Shown: positions 37,677 to 49,460, counted from the stretch's first letter. The stretch: DNA of 64,000 bases from Pyxicephalus adspersus (GCF_032062135.1 NC_092860.1:125101232-125165231); one strand, 5' to 3'. Notes: generated by a model from the sequence alone, not told the origin. A program made the numbers and translations.

Positions 37677-38707
37677 TTAACACCCTGAGCGGTAACCCCA
37701 AGAGTGACTCGGGATTAAAAAAAAAGATGNNNNNNNNNNNNNNNNNNNNNNNNNNNNNNNNNNNNNNNNNNNNNNNNNNNNNNNNNNNNNNNNNNNNNNN
37801 NNNNNNNNNNNNNNNNNNNNNNNNNNNNNNNNNNNNNNNNNNNNNNNNNNNNNNNNNNNNNNNNNNNNNNNNNNNNNNNNNNNNNNNNNNNNNNNNNNNN
37901 NNNNNNNNNNNNNNNNNNNNNNNNNNNNNNNNNNNNNNNNNNNNNNNNNNNNNNNNNNNNNNNNNNNNNNNNNNNNNNNNNNNNNNNNNNNNNNNNNNNN
38001 NNNNNNNNNNNNNNNNNNNNNNNNNNNNNNNNNNNNNNNNNNNNNNNNNNNNNNNNNNNNNNNNNNNNNNNNNNNNNNNNNNNNNNNNNNNNNNNNNNNN
38101 NNNNNNNNNNNNNNNNNNNNNNNNNNNNNNNNNNNNNNNNNNNNNNNNNNNNNNNNNNNNNNNNNNNNNNNNNNNNNNNNNNNNNNNNNNNNNNNNNNNN
38201 NNNNNNNNNNNNNNNNNNNNNNNNNNNNNNNNNNNNNNNNNNNNNNNNNNNNNNNNNNNNNNNNNNNNNNNNNNNNNNNNNNNNNNNNNAAAAAAAACAT
38301 ATTATACTAATACTATTATATATACTGTAAAATAAATGTCCTTGAAAACAATGTACTGATTTTACACATATAAATCCAATGTATTGCATTCAATACAGGT
38401 ATTTTGTATTGAATGCAATACAAATGGATTTTAAATTTTCCGCCCCACCTTGCCGGCAACGTACACAAGCACCAACCTCACTGGAAACTCCCCGGTGACT
38501 CATCGGTTGCAGAAGCCGCCCGGAGGAAGAAGAAAGAACACAGAGATTGCGGTGATGGACAGCACGGGATGCCGGCGGATTGGGTAAGTGCTGTATTTAC
38601 TATTACCTTCCATAGGCTTACCTACCCTGAGTGTGACTCGGGGTTACCACTTTCAGCAACTTTTTTCTACCCTGAGTCACACTCGGGGTTACTGCTAGGG
38701 AGGTTAA
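37677..38707 (+). mobile_element. TTAA-flanked GC-rich element, family N, copy B
   Basis: TTAA at both ends (37677-37680 and 38704-38707). The left terminus CACCCTGAGCGGTAACCCCA matches the complement of the right terminus, CTCCCTAGCAGTAACCCCGA. Near-palindromic 18-bp motifs of the form CCCTGAGTGTGACTCGGGG appear once on the left and twice on the right. A perfect 16-bp inverted repeat lies at 38381-38396 and 38406-38421. GC-rich 38.43-38.60 kb has no transposase frame. The centre is hidden by the assembly gap, so an internal gene cannot be excluded. Confidence 0.8.
37730..38289. other. Assembly gap (560 N)
   Basis: Run of unresolved bases. Reading frames crossing it are artefacts. It lies inside a foldback-rich repeat, a common reason for assembly failure. 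Confidence 1.
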
Positions 38708-39314
38708 ACTTTATTATACTCATAGTATTATATTATACTGTAAAATACATTAGTCAATTAGCCAATTACATGTAAAAATACATTAGCCAATTACCGACCA
38801 TTTGAACAGCTATAGCACGTCTATAATTTATAATCTGTACGAGATAGACAAATTCTGAGTTCAGATTTGGAATCAGCACAGCTGTTGAGGTTGTATCAAG
38901 ATAGAGATCAAAAAGAAGAAAACATTGATAGGTGAAGAGTTGGATAAAGTAAACAATATTCCTTACCAGGTCACAGGGGGTCATGAATTATTTGTAATTT
39001 AGCATCTTGATGGTACAAAAAAACATAGCAAAGCTAAGGCAGGGGAAAATATGATTTCTTGCAGAAATTTTAGATATTGCCTATTGACAATCACATGTAT
39101 ATTTGAATGTTTCTAACCAAACCAAATTCATCATACAAAAAATTCCTATTTTTATACATTGATACATATGGCTCGGTAATATGGGACTTTTCAAGCTGTA
39201 GTACTCATTCCTCTTGGGTCTGGGCAATATTTGTTTATCTTGGTTCAGATCTTCTTTAAAGGGAAAAAAAACTCTCTATCATCACTTTTTTTTATGTTTT
39301 TTTACGTTTTTTTA

Positions 39315-39913
39315 TTAACCCACTTAGCGTTCTAAGTCTGTCCGTATTTCTACGCAAAAAGCGTTACATTTTTTTTGCATGGAAATTTATTTTACATTGT
39401 AGGTCTATAATTCTTAGGCAAAAACTCACGGAAATATGTCCAATATTTAATAAATTTATTAATAAACTTTAAATAAATAAAAAAAAATTTAAAACATGGG
39501 TGCATTAAAATACTTAAACCTGTAATATAAGTATACACTAGCATGTATAATTTATATATTTTAATATAATATATATATTATTTAAAGATTTCCTTGTATT
39601 GGACTCAATACAGCTATTTTGTATGGAATCCAATAAAAAAATATTTGAATTTCCCGACGCTCCTCCCGCCCCCACTGACGCATGCACCGACATCACCGGG
39701 AAACCCCGTAGATCATTTCTGCAGTCGCTGGCTGTAGGAGGAAGAAGATGTGTCCCGAGGACCTGCAGGGACCAGTGGGATGCCAGGGGGACGCCAAGGG
39801 AACAAGGTAAGTGTTTTTTTATGTTTTTAGCGACCTCGAGTGTAACTTGGGATTACCGCTTTTTGCATGGTAAATCCACCCCCGAGTCAGACTCAGGAAT
39901 ACCACTAGGGCTT
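39315..39913 (+). mobile_element. TTAA-flanked GC-rich element, family N, copy C (worn)
   Basis: Starts TTAACCCACTTAGCGTTCTA. Its right end, ACCCCCGAGTCAGACTCAGG then AATACCACTAGGG, corresponds to copy B. The internal hairpin GTATTGGACTCAATAC (39596) is followed by its imperfect complement at 39621. The GC-rich block 39655-39815 lines up with 38440-38590 of copy B (TTTTCCGCCCC / TTTCCCGACGCTCC, GGAGGAAGAAGA). The right TTAA is lost. Confidence 0.65.
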
Positions 39914-40731
39914 GCCTATTATCTAATTCTTGTGAACCACACTAAAGTAATGAATTTTAGGATATGTTCAGCTTTTACGTGTGAGCTGAACAAGATGTCA
40001 GCAAGTGCTGTGGCAGATACATAATCATGCTTACTGTCATTGCAAGATGTAAAAGTCTACTGTTGCTTAACTATAGAAAATAATGAATGTAAAATGCCAA
40101 CAAAACAAGCCCCTGATTAAAATGTAGCCTGAAGGGGTATGCACAGGAAAACAGAGGTGATATCTCATTTTGAGACAACAGCTGTGCCCTCTTTTGCATC
40201 TACTAATTCATAGTAAACTCTTTTTCTTGATGTTTGGTTTAAAGCTAATAAGTTGTTGTGATGTTACAAGTATTGGCTGAGTCTTAAAGAGGAACTAAAC
40301 TCAAAACTGCCTAAAACAAAAAAAAATCCACTTACCTTCAATCCCACAGGGCAGTCCGATCCATCTAGAGGTCTCTTCCATCAGGTCCCACGTTGTCCCG
40401 GTATCCGTCTCCAAGCTGGAGCGCCGGGCAGCGCCATCTTCGCCTCTTCTTCCGGGTTCTTCTTCCTACGTCACTTGACGTAAGGGCGAGATCGGGTGAC
40501 GTAGATTAGAAAAAAAACTTGCCGCATGTGTGAGATCAACAATTTTTTCTCTTTTTACGAAAAGGTTCCCGAGCACCCAAGAGCCTCCTGTGATGCATGA
40601 CGTAGGTATCCCCGGAGGCTCTGCGCTCCTGTTCATTCTGGATTGCCTAGGTGATCAAAAATTGGGGGGCGGTGCTGCATCCTTTTTTTTTTTTGAAGTG
40701 TGTTGCACTTAAATAAAAACTAAACAAACAG

Positions 40732-41781
40732 GGGGGGGCGTGGCCGGGAGATGTCGGACTAGGACGCGTGATTCCACCGCTCCGTGTCCTACAAGGGGGA
40801 TAGACAGCTTACCACAATAACGCGGCACATAACTCGATCCAACATGGGTCCTAAGCACCGGGGGAGCCAGCGGGGACGTCCCGGGAGCGAAACGCCCACG
40901 TCCAGGGACATTCCAGGGCTTTTTGTGGCCGGGAGCCGGACCGCATGTGACCAGGCCGCAAAACCGCGGCCTCAATTACAGCCCGGATCCGAGACGCGGG
41001 TGACCACGGACGGCACACCCGCCTACTCAAGGGACGCCTCTCCACCACAGAGCGCCCAGAGGACACCAGATCAAGCCTCCTCACCCACACAGGTACCGGG
41101 GTCTCCCCTACCCTCTGTGTTCAGCCCCAACATGACCTCCAGCTTGGAGGGAACCTCCAAACACTGTTATGACCAGGGGGAGGATGATATGGACTGGGAC
41201 TGGAAGGCCCACTTGAAAGCCCTGCCAACAAAACTTGACCTCCATTACAGTATTGAAAGGTTGGAGTCCAGCTGTAAAGCAGAGTTTCACCGCGTACAAC
41301 AAACCCTGCAGCAAGCGGAGGACGAGAATAGGACGGAGCAATACAAACTCACGTGGTCCATGTGGGACTGGTTTAAGGAATCACCTCAGTTTAAAATGCT
41401 TTGGCCATAGGCACTACATTACTCAAGGGCAGAATAGAAATTGCTCCGGTTTATAGAGACGTTCAACACAAGCGAGTGCACTGCTACTGGGCCAGTCAGG
41501 CCTCCTCTTGTCCCTCATGTTCCCTTAACCTTACCTTCTTTCCCCCCTGGTTTTCCCTTCCCCTCTTCATAGTTGACCGGGAGACTGTTCTTGTAATGGT
41601 CCTCGGTCATTGAGTTGTATGGTTTGCACTTGAACAATGACATGTCACTTGTTCTATATCACTGCACGTGTCGGGGTACTCCCCCAAATGTTTTTCCATA
41701 ATGTCGTGTGTTTTTTTGTAAACCTTGTGTCATGTATATATCTGTTAATTTGTTGTTATAACCAATAAAAACGATTGAAAC
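40732..41781 (+). mobile_element. Internally deleted L1/Tx1-like LINE with 17-bp target duplication
   Basis: AAAAACTAAACAAACAG occurs exactly at 40715-40731 and 41782-41798, a clean target-site duplication. The insert begins with a G-rich GGGGGGCGTGGCCGGGAG leader as in L1/Tx1 5' UTRs, carries the N-terminal part of an ORF1-like protein, and ends CCAATAAAAACGATTGAAAC with no long poly-A. At 1050 bp it lacks nearly all of ORF2, including the endonuclease and reverse transcriptase. Both natural ends are present, so the loss is internal, not the usual 5' truncation. Confidence 0.83.
40844..41410 (+). CDS. ORF1-like protein of the deleted LINE, 188 codons
   Basis: ATG 40844 gives MGPKHRGSQRGRPGSETPTS, a basic, Pro/Ser/Gln-rich disordered start, followed by an acidic patch (DQGEDDMDWDW). 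KAHLKALPTKLDLHYSIERL and AEFHRVQQTLQQAEDEN then form a helical, coiled-coil-like segment as in Tx1/L1 ORF1 proteins, which bind element RNA. An in-frame ATG at 40784 would add 20 residues. The last ~23 residues (YKLTWSMWDWFKESPQF) are Trp-rich and unlike ORF1; they may be the ORF2 C-terminal end joined by the internal deletion. The frame is intact, but function is unlikely without ORF2. Confidence 0.65.
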   Translation: MGPKHRGSQRGRPGSETPTSRDIPGLFVAGSRTACDQAAKPRPQLQPGSETRVTTDGTPAYSRDASPPQSAQRTPDQASSPTQVPGSPLPSVFSPNMTSSLEGTSKHCYDQGEDDMDWDWKAHLKALPTKLDLHYSIERLESSCKAEFHRVQQTLQQAEDENRTEQYKLTWSMWDWFKESPQFKMLWP

Positions 41782-41869
41782 AAAAACTAAACAAACAGAA
41801 GTTTTACCTTACATAAGAAGGTTGTCTACCTTTACTTATGTAAAGTGAAATTTCTGGGTTTAGGTACAC

Positions 41870-43900
41870 TGACGTTATGATGGCTACTCATAATGTAACC
41901 GTGTAATCTGAGCCTTCCATTATCAACATTGTGTAGGGTACATAAAACATCTTCATTGGAAGCATTGTTTCAAAAATGATGAAAAAAGAATTACTAAGCA
42001 TTTACAAGCTGCAGCATTGTTATGTGTGTGGGCAGAGTAAAAAGTTATAATTAGGCAGTGTCTACCAAATCTATGCTTTGTACGCACAATTGAACTAAAT
42101 TAAACTGCAGAAAAAAAATTAAAAAAAAGTTTTTTTTATTATCTGCACATTAATGAATGCAGCCAGCCAGTGTCCTTACATGTCCTTTTACATGGGTGCA
42201 CTTGTCTAATGTACAGCGGAAGGTTCCTAATAGAAAACTATGCTTTTAAAAACTATGAATTTAAATTGTTTTTACTTTTCAAATTCACTTTAATATTATT
42301 TAAAAACATTTTTGTTTTATGTTGTTCCATAAAGTGATTTTCTAATTGAAGGCTCAGCGCAACCACACATTTTATACGAATGATTGCAGATGGCTGATAT
42401 TTAAGTCTAATGAAGTCCATATAAGCCTTTACAAGAACTTCCCCTATTTGCTCCCCTTTTGGCTGATAACTGTTCAGGTAAATCAATAGGTTCAAAAAAA
42501 GCACCCGAAAACCCTGTCATAATCCAATGAGCTAAAAAATTGCTGTGCACTTTGCCTATGCTGACTTTTGTCGATTAGCATTTTCACAACTGTGAAAACA
42601 AAAATACCATCCTCTTAAATAAAAAGAGATCTGCAGGTGTTCTATGCTTCTAGACACTTCCTGTCCTGGGGGGATAATGCTGATTCGCTATATATAAGTA
42701 AGTTGAGTACGTTTTGTCACCCTAGGACAGGAAGTATGTTACTGACATGATCACCAAATAAAAAGAAAAAAATCTTAACAAATAAACACTAATGAAACCA
42801 CCACATCTAAATCTCCTGCTCATTGCACAGCTTGTCTAGGTGACAGTTCTATAGTGTGTGTACATACAGTAGCTTAAGGGAGTATGACTAATGAAGTCAA
42901 TAAAGAGAGGCCTGGAGCTGGAGAGCAAAAGAGGTCAGTAAAAGACCAGCATGGCCATGGGCCTAAGGGGAACAGGGTGGACTAGGGGTTAAAGTAGAAA
43001 AGGATTAGGAATAGGCTAAAATGAGGAAGTTAAGGAGAAGCTGAAAGTTAAGAAAAGTTAAGAATAGGGGAGTAAAAAGGAAGCGAGGGAGCAGTAAGCA
43101 GAAGGGTGCAAACTTTTCTCCCACCTACCCCTTTTTAAAAGAAGGAACAGTATGTGGAGTGTTTGGTGATGGAAGGTCCTCGGAGGGCAAACTTAATCTG
43201 GTGTGTGCGGGAGAATCATCTTAGGTGTGGGGGAGAACAAACTTAGTTTAGGGATCTCTCAAAAAGTTATTGGTAATGTGGGCTACCTTCAAGTGGTCGT
43301 TAGCACTGCTGAGAACAAGTCGGGATCTTGGATGTTATGGTGGGTGCAGCCCCAAACGGTATATTGTGGCTAGCAGTGCATCTGAGGGCTTGTAAACTGG
43401 AAGGGAGGGTTTAATCCCGTGTTTTAATGTTTCTGGGTGATGTTTTGGTTGTACTAGGGTTAAATCGTTTGGACTTTAATATTTAAGGTAATTGTTGTTT
43501 ATGGTTACGGGTATTTATTATAAAAAAAAAACAGATATGCGAGTTAATAAATGTTTTGTACTATGGTATGACTGATAATAAAGCATCTGTTGCCATGTTG
43601 GGAAGGGGATTGGTGAGGGGAGGAGGCGTGGTTAGAGTTTTGGGTAAGGTGGCGTACATCCTAGTTACCTGGGTCATGAGTAAACCAAATCTCTCAAGAA
43701 AATGTTCCTGCAGTGCTTATATGGATAGCATTGTGATGACACCAGTACAAACAGTACAAAATTTAGGGGTAGGATTAGTATGTTTACTATTTTTTTTTTC
43801 AAACCTATTTTCCATGACTGTGGCATGCAAGAGCCCTTCTTTAATAAAATCATTTACATCTGCACCATCCTACTACCCCGTTTTCTTTTAAATAAAGACC
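41870..43900. other. Intergenic with purine-rich stretch, no gene seen
   Basis: 42.88-43.20 kb is strongly A/G-biased (many AGG, GAAG and AAGG words). The 111-codon frame at 43556-43891 is Val/Gly/Lys-rich, has no motif, and overlaps the end of repeat-like sequence. A family R copy occurs at 42640-42770. Confidence 0.45.
42640..42770. repeat. Family R copy 2 with inverted ends
   Basis: ACTTCCTGTCCTGGGG (42656) is nearly the complement of CCTAGGACAGGAAGT (42722), about 50 bp apart. The right part matches 32480-32520. Probably a small DNA element. Confidence 0.6.
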
Positions 43901-44400
43901 AATATGCAGGTATGGTGAAATGGCCTTCAGGCCGTTTATTACCTACAACATAATATACCATAATTTACATATCTTTAAATAACCATAAATAACCATAATA
44001 TACCAACAATAACATAACAAATCCAAGACAAAACCCTTCTCTTCAGGTGGCAGGTAGTCGATCATACTTAACCCAATTTTAATCCATCAACCAGGGATCT
44101 GTATTAATTTATAAGCACCAAATGCTCCCAGGCGCCACTCTACTGCCTCAGGAACTATATCAATCATGCATACCTCCCGCAAATAACCTTTTTACCACAT
44201 CATTACACCAACTTGGAGACCCCATACAACAGATGCCTCTCTGCACCCCATCACAATGTTTCACACTTCTGACCAACACACTTCCCCTTGAGGACCTCTC
44301 ACCGCATACAACAAATCCTATTCCAACCACCAATTACATGGGCGGGCAGACAGGAACCTCGCTCAATACTCTGAAAAACTGAACTGCCCCTTTTTTCCCC
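43900..44400 (-). repeat. Dispersed repeat, family K, copy 2
   Basis: Matches 11690-12065 in order (see that entry). On the - strand one end reads GTAATAAACGGCCTGAAGGC, which joins an AATAAA with a short CGGCCTGAAGGCC-type hairpin. This resembles a retroelement 3' end or LTR polyadenylation region. Confidence 0.55.
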
Positions 44401-45850
44401 ATATAGTCTTTTTCATGTCTTTTGTTACCTCTTCCATTGTTATAACAAAATACCCAATCCCAAAACTTTTAATAATTACCCTTCCCCCCCACACCATCTC
44501 CTGACCTCTTGGCCTTCTCCCCACAGTCATGTTGGCCCCCGCCTAGCTCCCCTCCCGCAGGCTCAGCGGCCTACCTTTCATTGCAGCATTTTGACATTGC
44601 TAATGGAGGTACAAATAAATACACTGACCTTTCTCATAATGCAAAGTTCACTTTAATAATGTCTGTGGACATTTGCTGACCATCTCAATAGCAGCATTTT
44701 AGATAAATGAATTTATTCAGAACTACTAGTTCTACAATTCTTTTTAGACTTCTTTATCTGAAAGTTTTAGAAGCATTGGTACAAAGAGAAGGACAAGCAC
44801 ACTGGAGCTTTTTTAGTACATTATGAATCTCAACTGAAAGGAAACAATCACATGTTTCGGTCTTACTAATTTTTGTTTGTTGGATTGTTACCATTTCACA
44901 GTTAATATTTCATAGGACTTCCTGTTCCTTTCCTTTCAGCCTCCCACTCCATAGCAAATGGGAACATACTGTGATTGGCTGCCACAGTATTTTGCAAAAA
45001 AACAAAATAAATTGGCCAACTTAATATTATATCCTAAAAAAGAATACACTATAGGATAATTTAAAAATACAAATGCACCTAATTATTTTAATGATTAAGA
45101 CAAAAATTGCTAATGAATTTAGTAAATAAGGAGATTATGTTTCTGTCAACTCAAATTAAAGACTTGTTTTATAATTTTGAATAGAAGGATTACAACCTCA
45201 TTTAAGATTTTATTGCTGCTAGTATTCAGAATTTGGGAAAGTTAACTTTGTTTTTCATATGTTATTTTGGGGTTTTACAGCTGTCTGTGTCCCAATGAGG
45301 AAGATTCTTCTTTACTTTCTGTCCAGGTGAAGGATGCAAGAACTGGCATATCTGGGTGAAATGCAGAATTTTAAGCCACATAGAAGTTCTAGCTCAAGCT
45401 AAACAAATACTAATAACTACACAAGGCAACTAAAGGGGGGTCTAGGGCTTTCTGGATGAAGTTACACCTTTGTGCCCCAGCTAAAAACCAGGGAGGTAGA
45501 GCAACTGTTCAAAGCTGGGTACCTTCCCGTTACTTCACCATAGAGGAATAATTTGTATACATTTGTTGTTCGATGGAGTGGGCATTGTCTATACAGAAGT
45601 ACAGTGCAAAAGGGTTATTTAAATGTTCAATGTGGAAGAGGGTGGATTAAAGCTGCTACCATGTGTAGGGCCTCATTCTGTATTTGTCAGTCTCTGCAGC
45701 AGAGCTCAGCTAGAAATGGATTACGCTGAAGGAGTTGTATTTCCATTTTTGCGTTCTAACATGAGACATGCCAATAAGAACAAGAGAGATGTGCTACTTC
45801 TTCTTCTACTGTCCATTCACAGGTTTACTTAGCCAGAGAGGGCTGTATTG
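44400..45850. other. Intergenic, no gene seen
   Basis: C-rich tract around 44.47-44.58 kb, then AT-rich DNA. The frame at 45623-45832 has no recognisable motif. Confidence 0.45.
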
Positions 45851-46079
45851 TTGGCCAAGCTGTGTAATTTCAGGGTCGATCAAAAATACAAATCCTCTAT
45901 AGCTTCCTCAAATACATTTGATTCTTGTATTTAGATGTGTACCTGTAGCTCACTTTAAAACCAACCTATTATCATAATGTAATAATTATATAAAATGGTC
46001 ACTTTCCCTTTTATCCAATGAAAAATGCATCCCTAAAATCTTAAGTGTTTTATGTACTTTGTATTGTTTTAAAACTTTT

Positions 46080-46416
46080 TCAAATTTCCTTCCTAAAGAC
46101 TGACGGGGAAACCCACAGCCTCCTGGGAAACTTAAGTCACATATCCAAGATTGGGTATTGCATCATCAGGACCATTCCTCGAATGTAAATGAACCAGCAC
46201 AGGATCTTGTGCATGCTCAGAATGAGATTGCCACCCATTTCTTTACATTTGTTGGCCCTATCTAAAGACAGGTCACCTGATCTTGTGCACCTGGGAGTCC
46301 TGGAAAGAAAAGGAAAACCAAGACCATGTGGGATTCCCTGGGTGCAGTAAAATACAAATACAAAGGCTTTCAGTGATAAACGGTAAGTGATTTTTTTAAT
46401 GCAAGTTCCACTTTAA
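46080..46416 (-). repeat. Family E copy 2 (partial)
   Basis: Read from 46416 on the - strand: TTAAAGTGGAACTTGCATTA then AAAAAAATCACTTACCG. This parallels the left end of the element at 40283 (TTAAAGAGGAACT... AAAATCCACTTACC). The opposite end is not located. Confidence 0.55.
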
Positions 46417-46419
46417 ATG

Positions 46420-49190
46420 AGACATTTGCAGGATAGTAGACAATAAATGTTTCCTTTTTATCCTACAATTAAAATGGTGTTCAATAAAAGGCAAACCTTT
46501 ATTTTGCATTACAATCCCTTTCTGTATCACAGCTGTGAATTAGTTCTCCAACAAAGGTAATCAAACAAAATTATGAGGAAAAATGATTAAATCACAGAAA
46601 TTTAGAAGACAGGTAAAATGCAATATAAGGTTCTTCTGGGATAATCTTAAGGTAATTTTTGCTAGTTTTCTGCTGTGAAGATTCAATAAAGAAAGTCTTG
46701 TTCAGGCTGCATTAAGTTCAGAGGCTTGCTTTGATGGAAATTTATTTCCCATAACAAATATCACATATGACTCATGAGATACTTTATTATACATCTTTAT
46801 CTCCCTACAGTGCCAAGAATTGGAATACCACCATGGTGCATGCAGAAAGATTTAATAATGCATTGTAAAGGGTACAATAGAGTCAAACTCCAAGCAAACA
46901 GCTCAAAACAGATGAAATACGTATATGACAACTGTTATATACAATAACCTGCTAATATATATAACCTGCTAAATTATTAGATTTCTATCTGTCCATTCAT
47001 GATATTGATACAATACAACTGGGTGGGTGACACACCATATTGGCTCCCATTGCTGCCCCTCTTTCAATCTGTATGGGGATTGCAAAAGGTGATATGCAAG
47101 CTAAATAAAAGTATTGAAACTAGTTGCATTAAAAATAATAATACTTTGTTTATAAATACCTAACTATATTATTTTTTGTCTTTAGTATCTGCTTCAAATT
47201 CAGCATTAATATGCTTCTAGCTTAAAAAATGTGGTTATTTAGGTAATTTTTCTTTTTATTTCATTTAGTACATTTAGTACTTCACGTGTATTTTTATGGC
47301 ATGCATTAATCAAGGTTATTACCTACATAATAGCAGAAGTAATAATGACAATGCTAACAGTGCAGTTCAAACAAAACAGAGTTATTATTGCACGGCCGCT
47401 TAATGGCGATAATGGACCTAAATGTGTGGCACTGCAATGAAACACTTAAAGTGCATTATTAAATCTAGTATTCAAGACTCAAGTTCTCATGGCTTGTGCT
47501 TTACAACAATTCCACTTTAATTCTAGGCTTCTTTTCTTCTTTGCCAAACTATCATAGACTGTGAAAAAACAAAAGTATGTTCATTAGTGAATAGTAAAGG
47601 AAATAAACCAAACATAAAAACCCCTGATGAGTCATATGAAAGTCAAGTAATGAAATGACTCATGTAAGGCTTAAATAGGTAGCATATATATACTTGAGTA
47701 TAAATCGAGTGTCAGTACCTGTGTCTCTGTTCTCGCTCATAGTGAGACCCAACTGCACTTTTGTAGCCTTGATGTTCCTTGTAGTCATCCAGCAAGTAGC
47801 TAACTTTTCCTTCTGCTTCCGCCTGCTATATCTTAGCACTGGATGCTGGAAGGTTTAGGTGTTGAACGACCTCACCAGATGATTAAAATAGCACTCACTC
47901 TGCAATCTAAACCCAGCCTGTCAATCCCATTGCAGTATTTAGTGAAGCTTAGACCAGATGCTTATAGCCCCCGATAGCAGTCTATTTCCTATCCTGCTAT
48001 CGGTGCGTTATTGGTTGATACTTTTTGCTGACCCTTGCTTCGTATGCTTCAGTCTGCTGCCTGGACCGCCTTCTACCTGTATTCTGACCTTAAGACTTTT
48101 CTAAACTTTGGATGCCTTGCCTGGCTTGTGACTTTTGCTGTGTATGCCCTTACCCTGTTTCCTGATATGCACTTGCCTTCACTGTGGATTTGTCTGTCAT
48201 TTGCCAATTCTTGAACCCCAGAGGCTTGTCTATAGGTGTAAACTAAGGTGATAGATTGGAAAATTACATTTTCCAATGTTTATTTCTCCCATCAAAATTA
48301 CTTTGGAAAAAAATGTTTGCATGGCACGAAAATACAAGTGTCTAAAGTTCCATGTCATGGCCCTCTCCTCTGGTGTCCAGTATCCAATACCAGTTTTTCA
48401 TGGACCCTGCTCATGTCCACCACACCACTAATGTGTGGGGAGATGAAGGTGGCCAGCTAGATGCCATTTTATGCCTTCATGCCTGTACATGGAGCCTACC
48501 GATCCACACCACCTACCTGGAAGAGAGCAGAGCAGTCTGGTTTCTGGTGTCTGCATAAAAATATCACATTAAATGAACCCCGGTTGTACCTGAACTGTTC
48601 AAAATTTTACCAGAAAAAACAATAATGTCTTTTAATTTTTATAAAAAATGGCAACCAGAGAAGCCCTGGTGCTTTTGATAATATTTCAATAGCTATTACT
48701 AATGGCGTGTTTACCCACTTCTGGTCAAATAGTGTATGTCGTCATACATTCCAGACTAAAAGATGATCCCACTTTTATTTTAAACTTTTTGTTTGTATTG
48801 GGTTAATAACATTTCCAACCATTTCCACCAACACTGCACCTCATCTCCAGACAGAAGGGAATTTCTACCAAACATCAAGGTTTGGATGACATTGAACTGA
48901 CATGCAGGAAGCACACCCTAGTGATTTTGATTTTTCTTTTTTGCTGTATTGGAAAGAAATAGTTTGGTTCAAAGGTACAATCTAACTGCAGTGGTGTAAC
49001 ACGTCTTTGCTGATGTTATTCACCAATTTACAAGACCAAATTAGCATTTGTTTTTAGAAATGTTTAGAACCCCTTTTAGGTGTATACTGTTATCTTTGTT
49101 CCAGGTGGTCATACATACTTTCACTGCCTGTTTAAGTGTGAGTATTCAATGGAAAAGAATGTGAAATTTTTATACCCCTTTTTAACAGAC
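46420..49190. other. Intergenic, unclassified repeat-like 47.7-48.25 kb
   Basis: The 47.69-48.24 kb part is pyrimidine-biased and GC-richer than its neighbours (CTGACCTT, TTGCCTGG and CTGCCTGGACC words), resembling the LTR-like repeat at 12.7 kb in texture but not clearly homologous. The rest is AT-rich with no gene. Confidence 0.4.
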
Positions 49191-49194
49191 AATA

Positions 49195-49460
49195 AAATTG
49201 TAAGGCCCTTGTCAGCACCGGTCCCCCAATCTAACACCGCAGACTTCACCTTTAGTAAGCCCCCGCTCAGCAGCCAATAGCAGTGCAGGACCGAGTCAGG
49301 AGCTGAGCAGCCTCTAGAATCTCCTTCAGCTGTGCAAAGCCTAACAATGGATGCTGGGGATGCCATAAAATACATTAGGCACGACTAAAGGGAAGCAGGG
49401 GCTGCTGCTATTTTCTGGCTGCTGCAAATGACATCGCTGGACAGAATAAAGAGTGTTTTA
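49195..49460. repeat. Dispersed repeat, family L, copy 1
   Basis: CAGCAGCCAATAGCAG, TAGAATCTCCTTCAGCTGTG, CAAAGCCTAACAATGGATGC and GGGGATGCCA correspond in order to CCAGCAGCCAATAGCC, CAGAATCCCTTTTAGCTGTG and CACAGCCTC, then GGGATGCCA, at 56149-56264. GC-rich relative to its surroundings. Confidence 0.65.

Larger units (their letters stand above)
40283..41867. mobile_element. DNA-type interspersed element, family E, split by a LINE insertion
   Basis: Left end TTAAAGAGGAACTAAACTCA and, read inwards from the right, GTACCTAAACCCAGAAATTT are related inverted termini. The left part carries ATCCACTTACCTTCAATCCC and a GC-rich core. The element is interrupted at 40732 by the LINE and resumes after 41798. 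Without the insertion and one target copy it would be about 520 bp. A related copy in the opposite orientation ends at 46416. Confidence 0.65.

Noticed and set aside
37664..38389. Three long open frames of about 210-225 codons
   Set aside because: They are open only because they cross the 560-base run of N.
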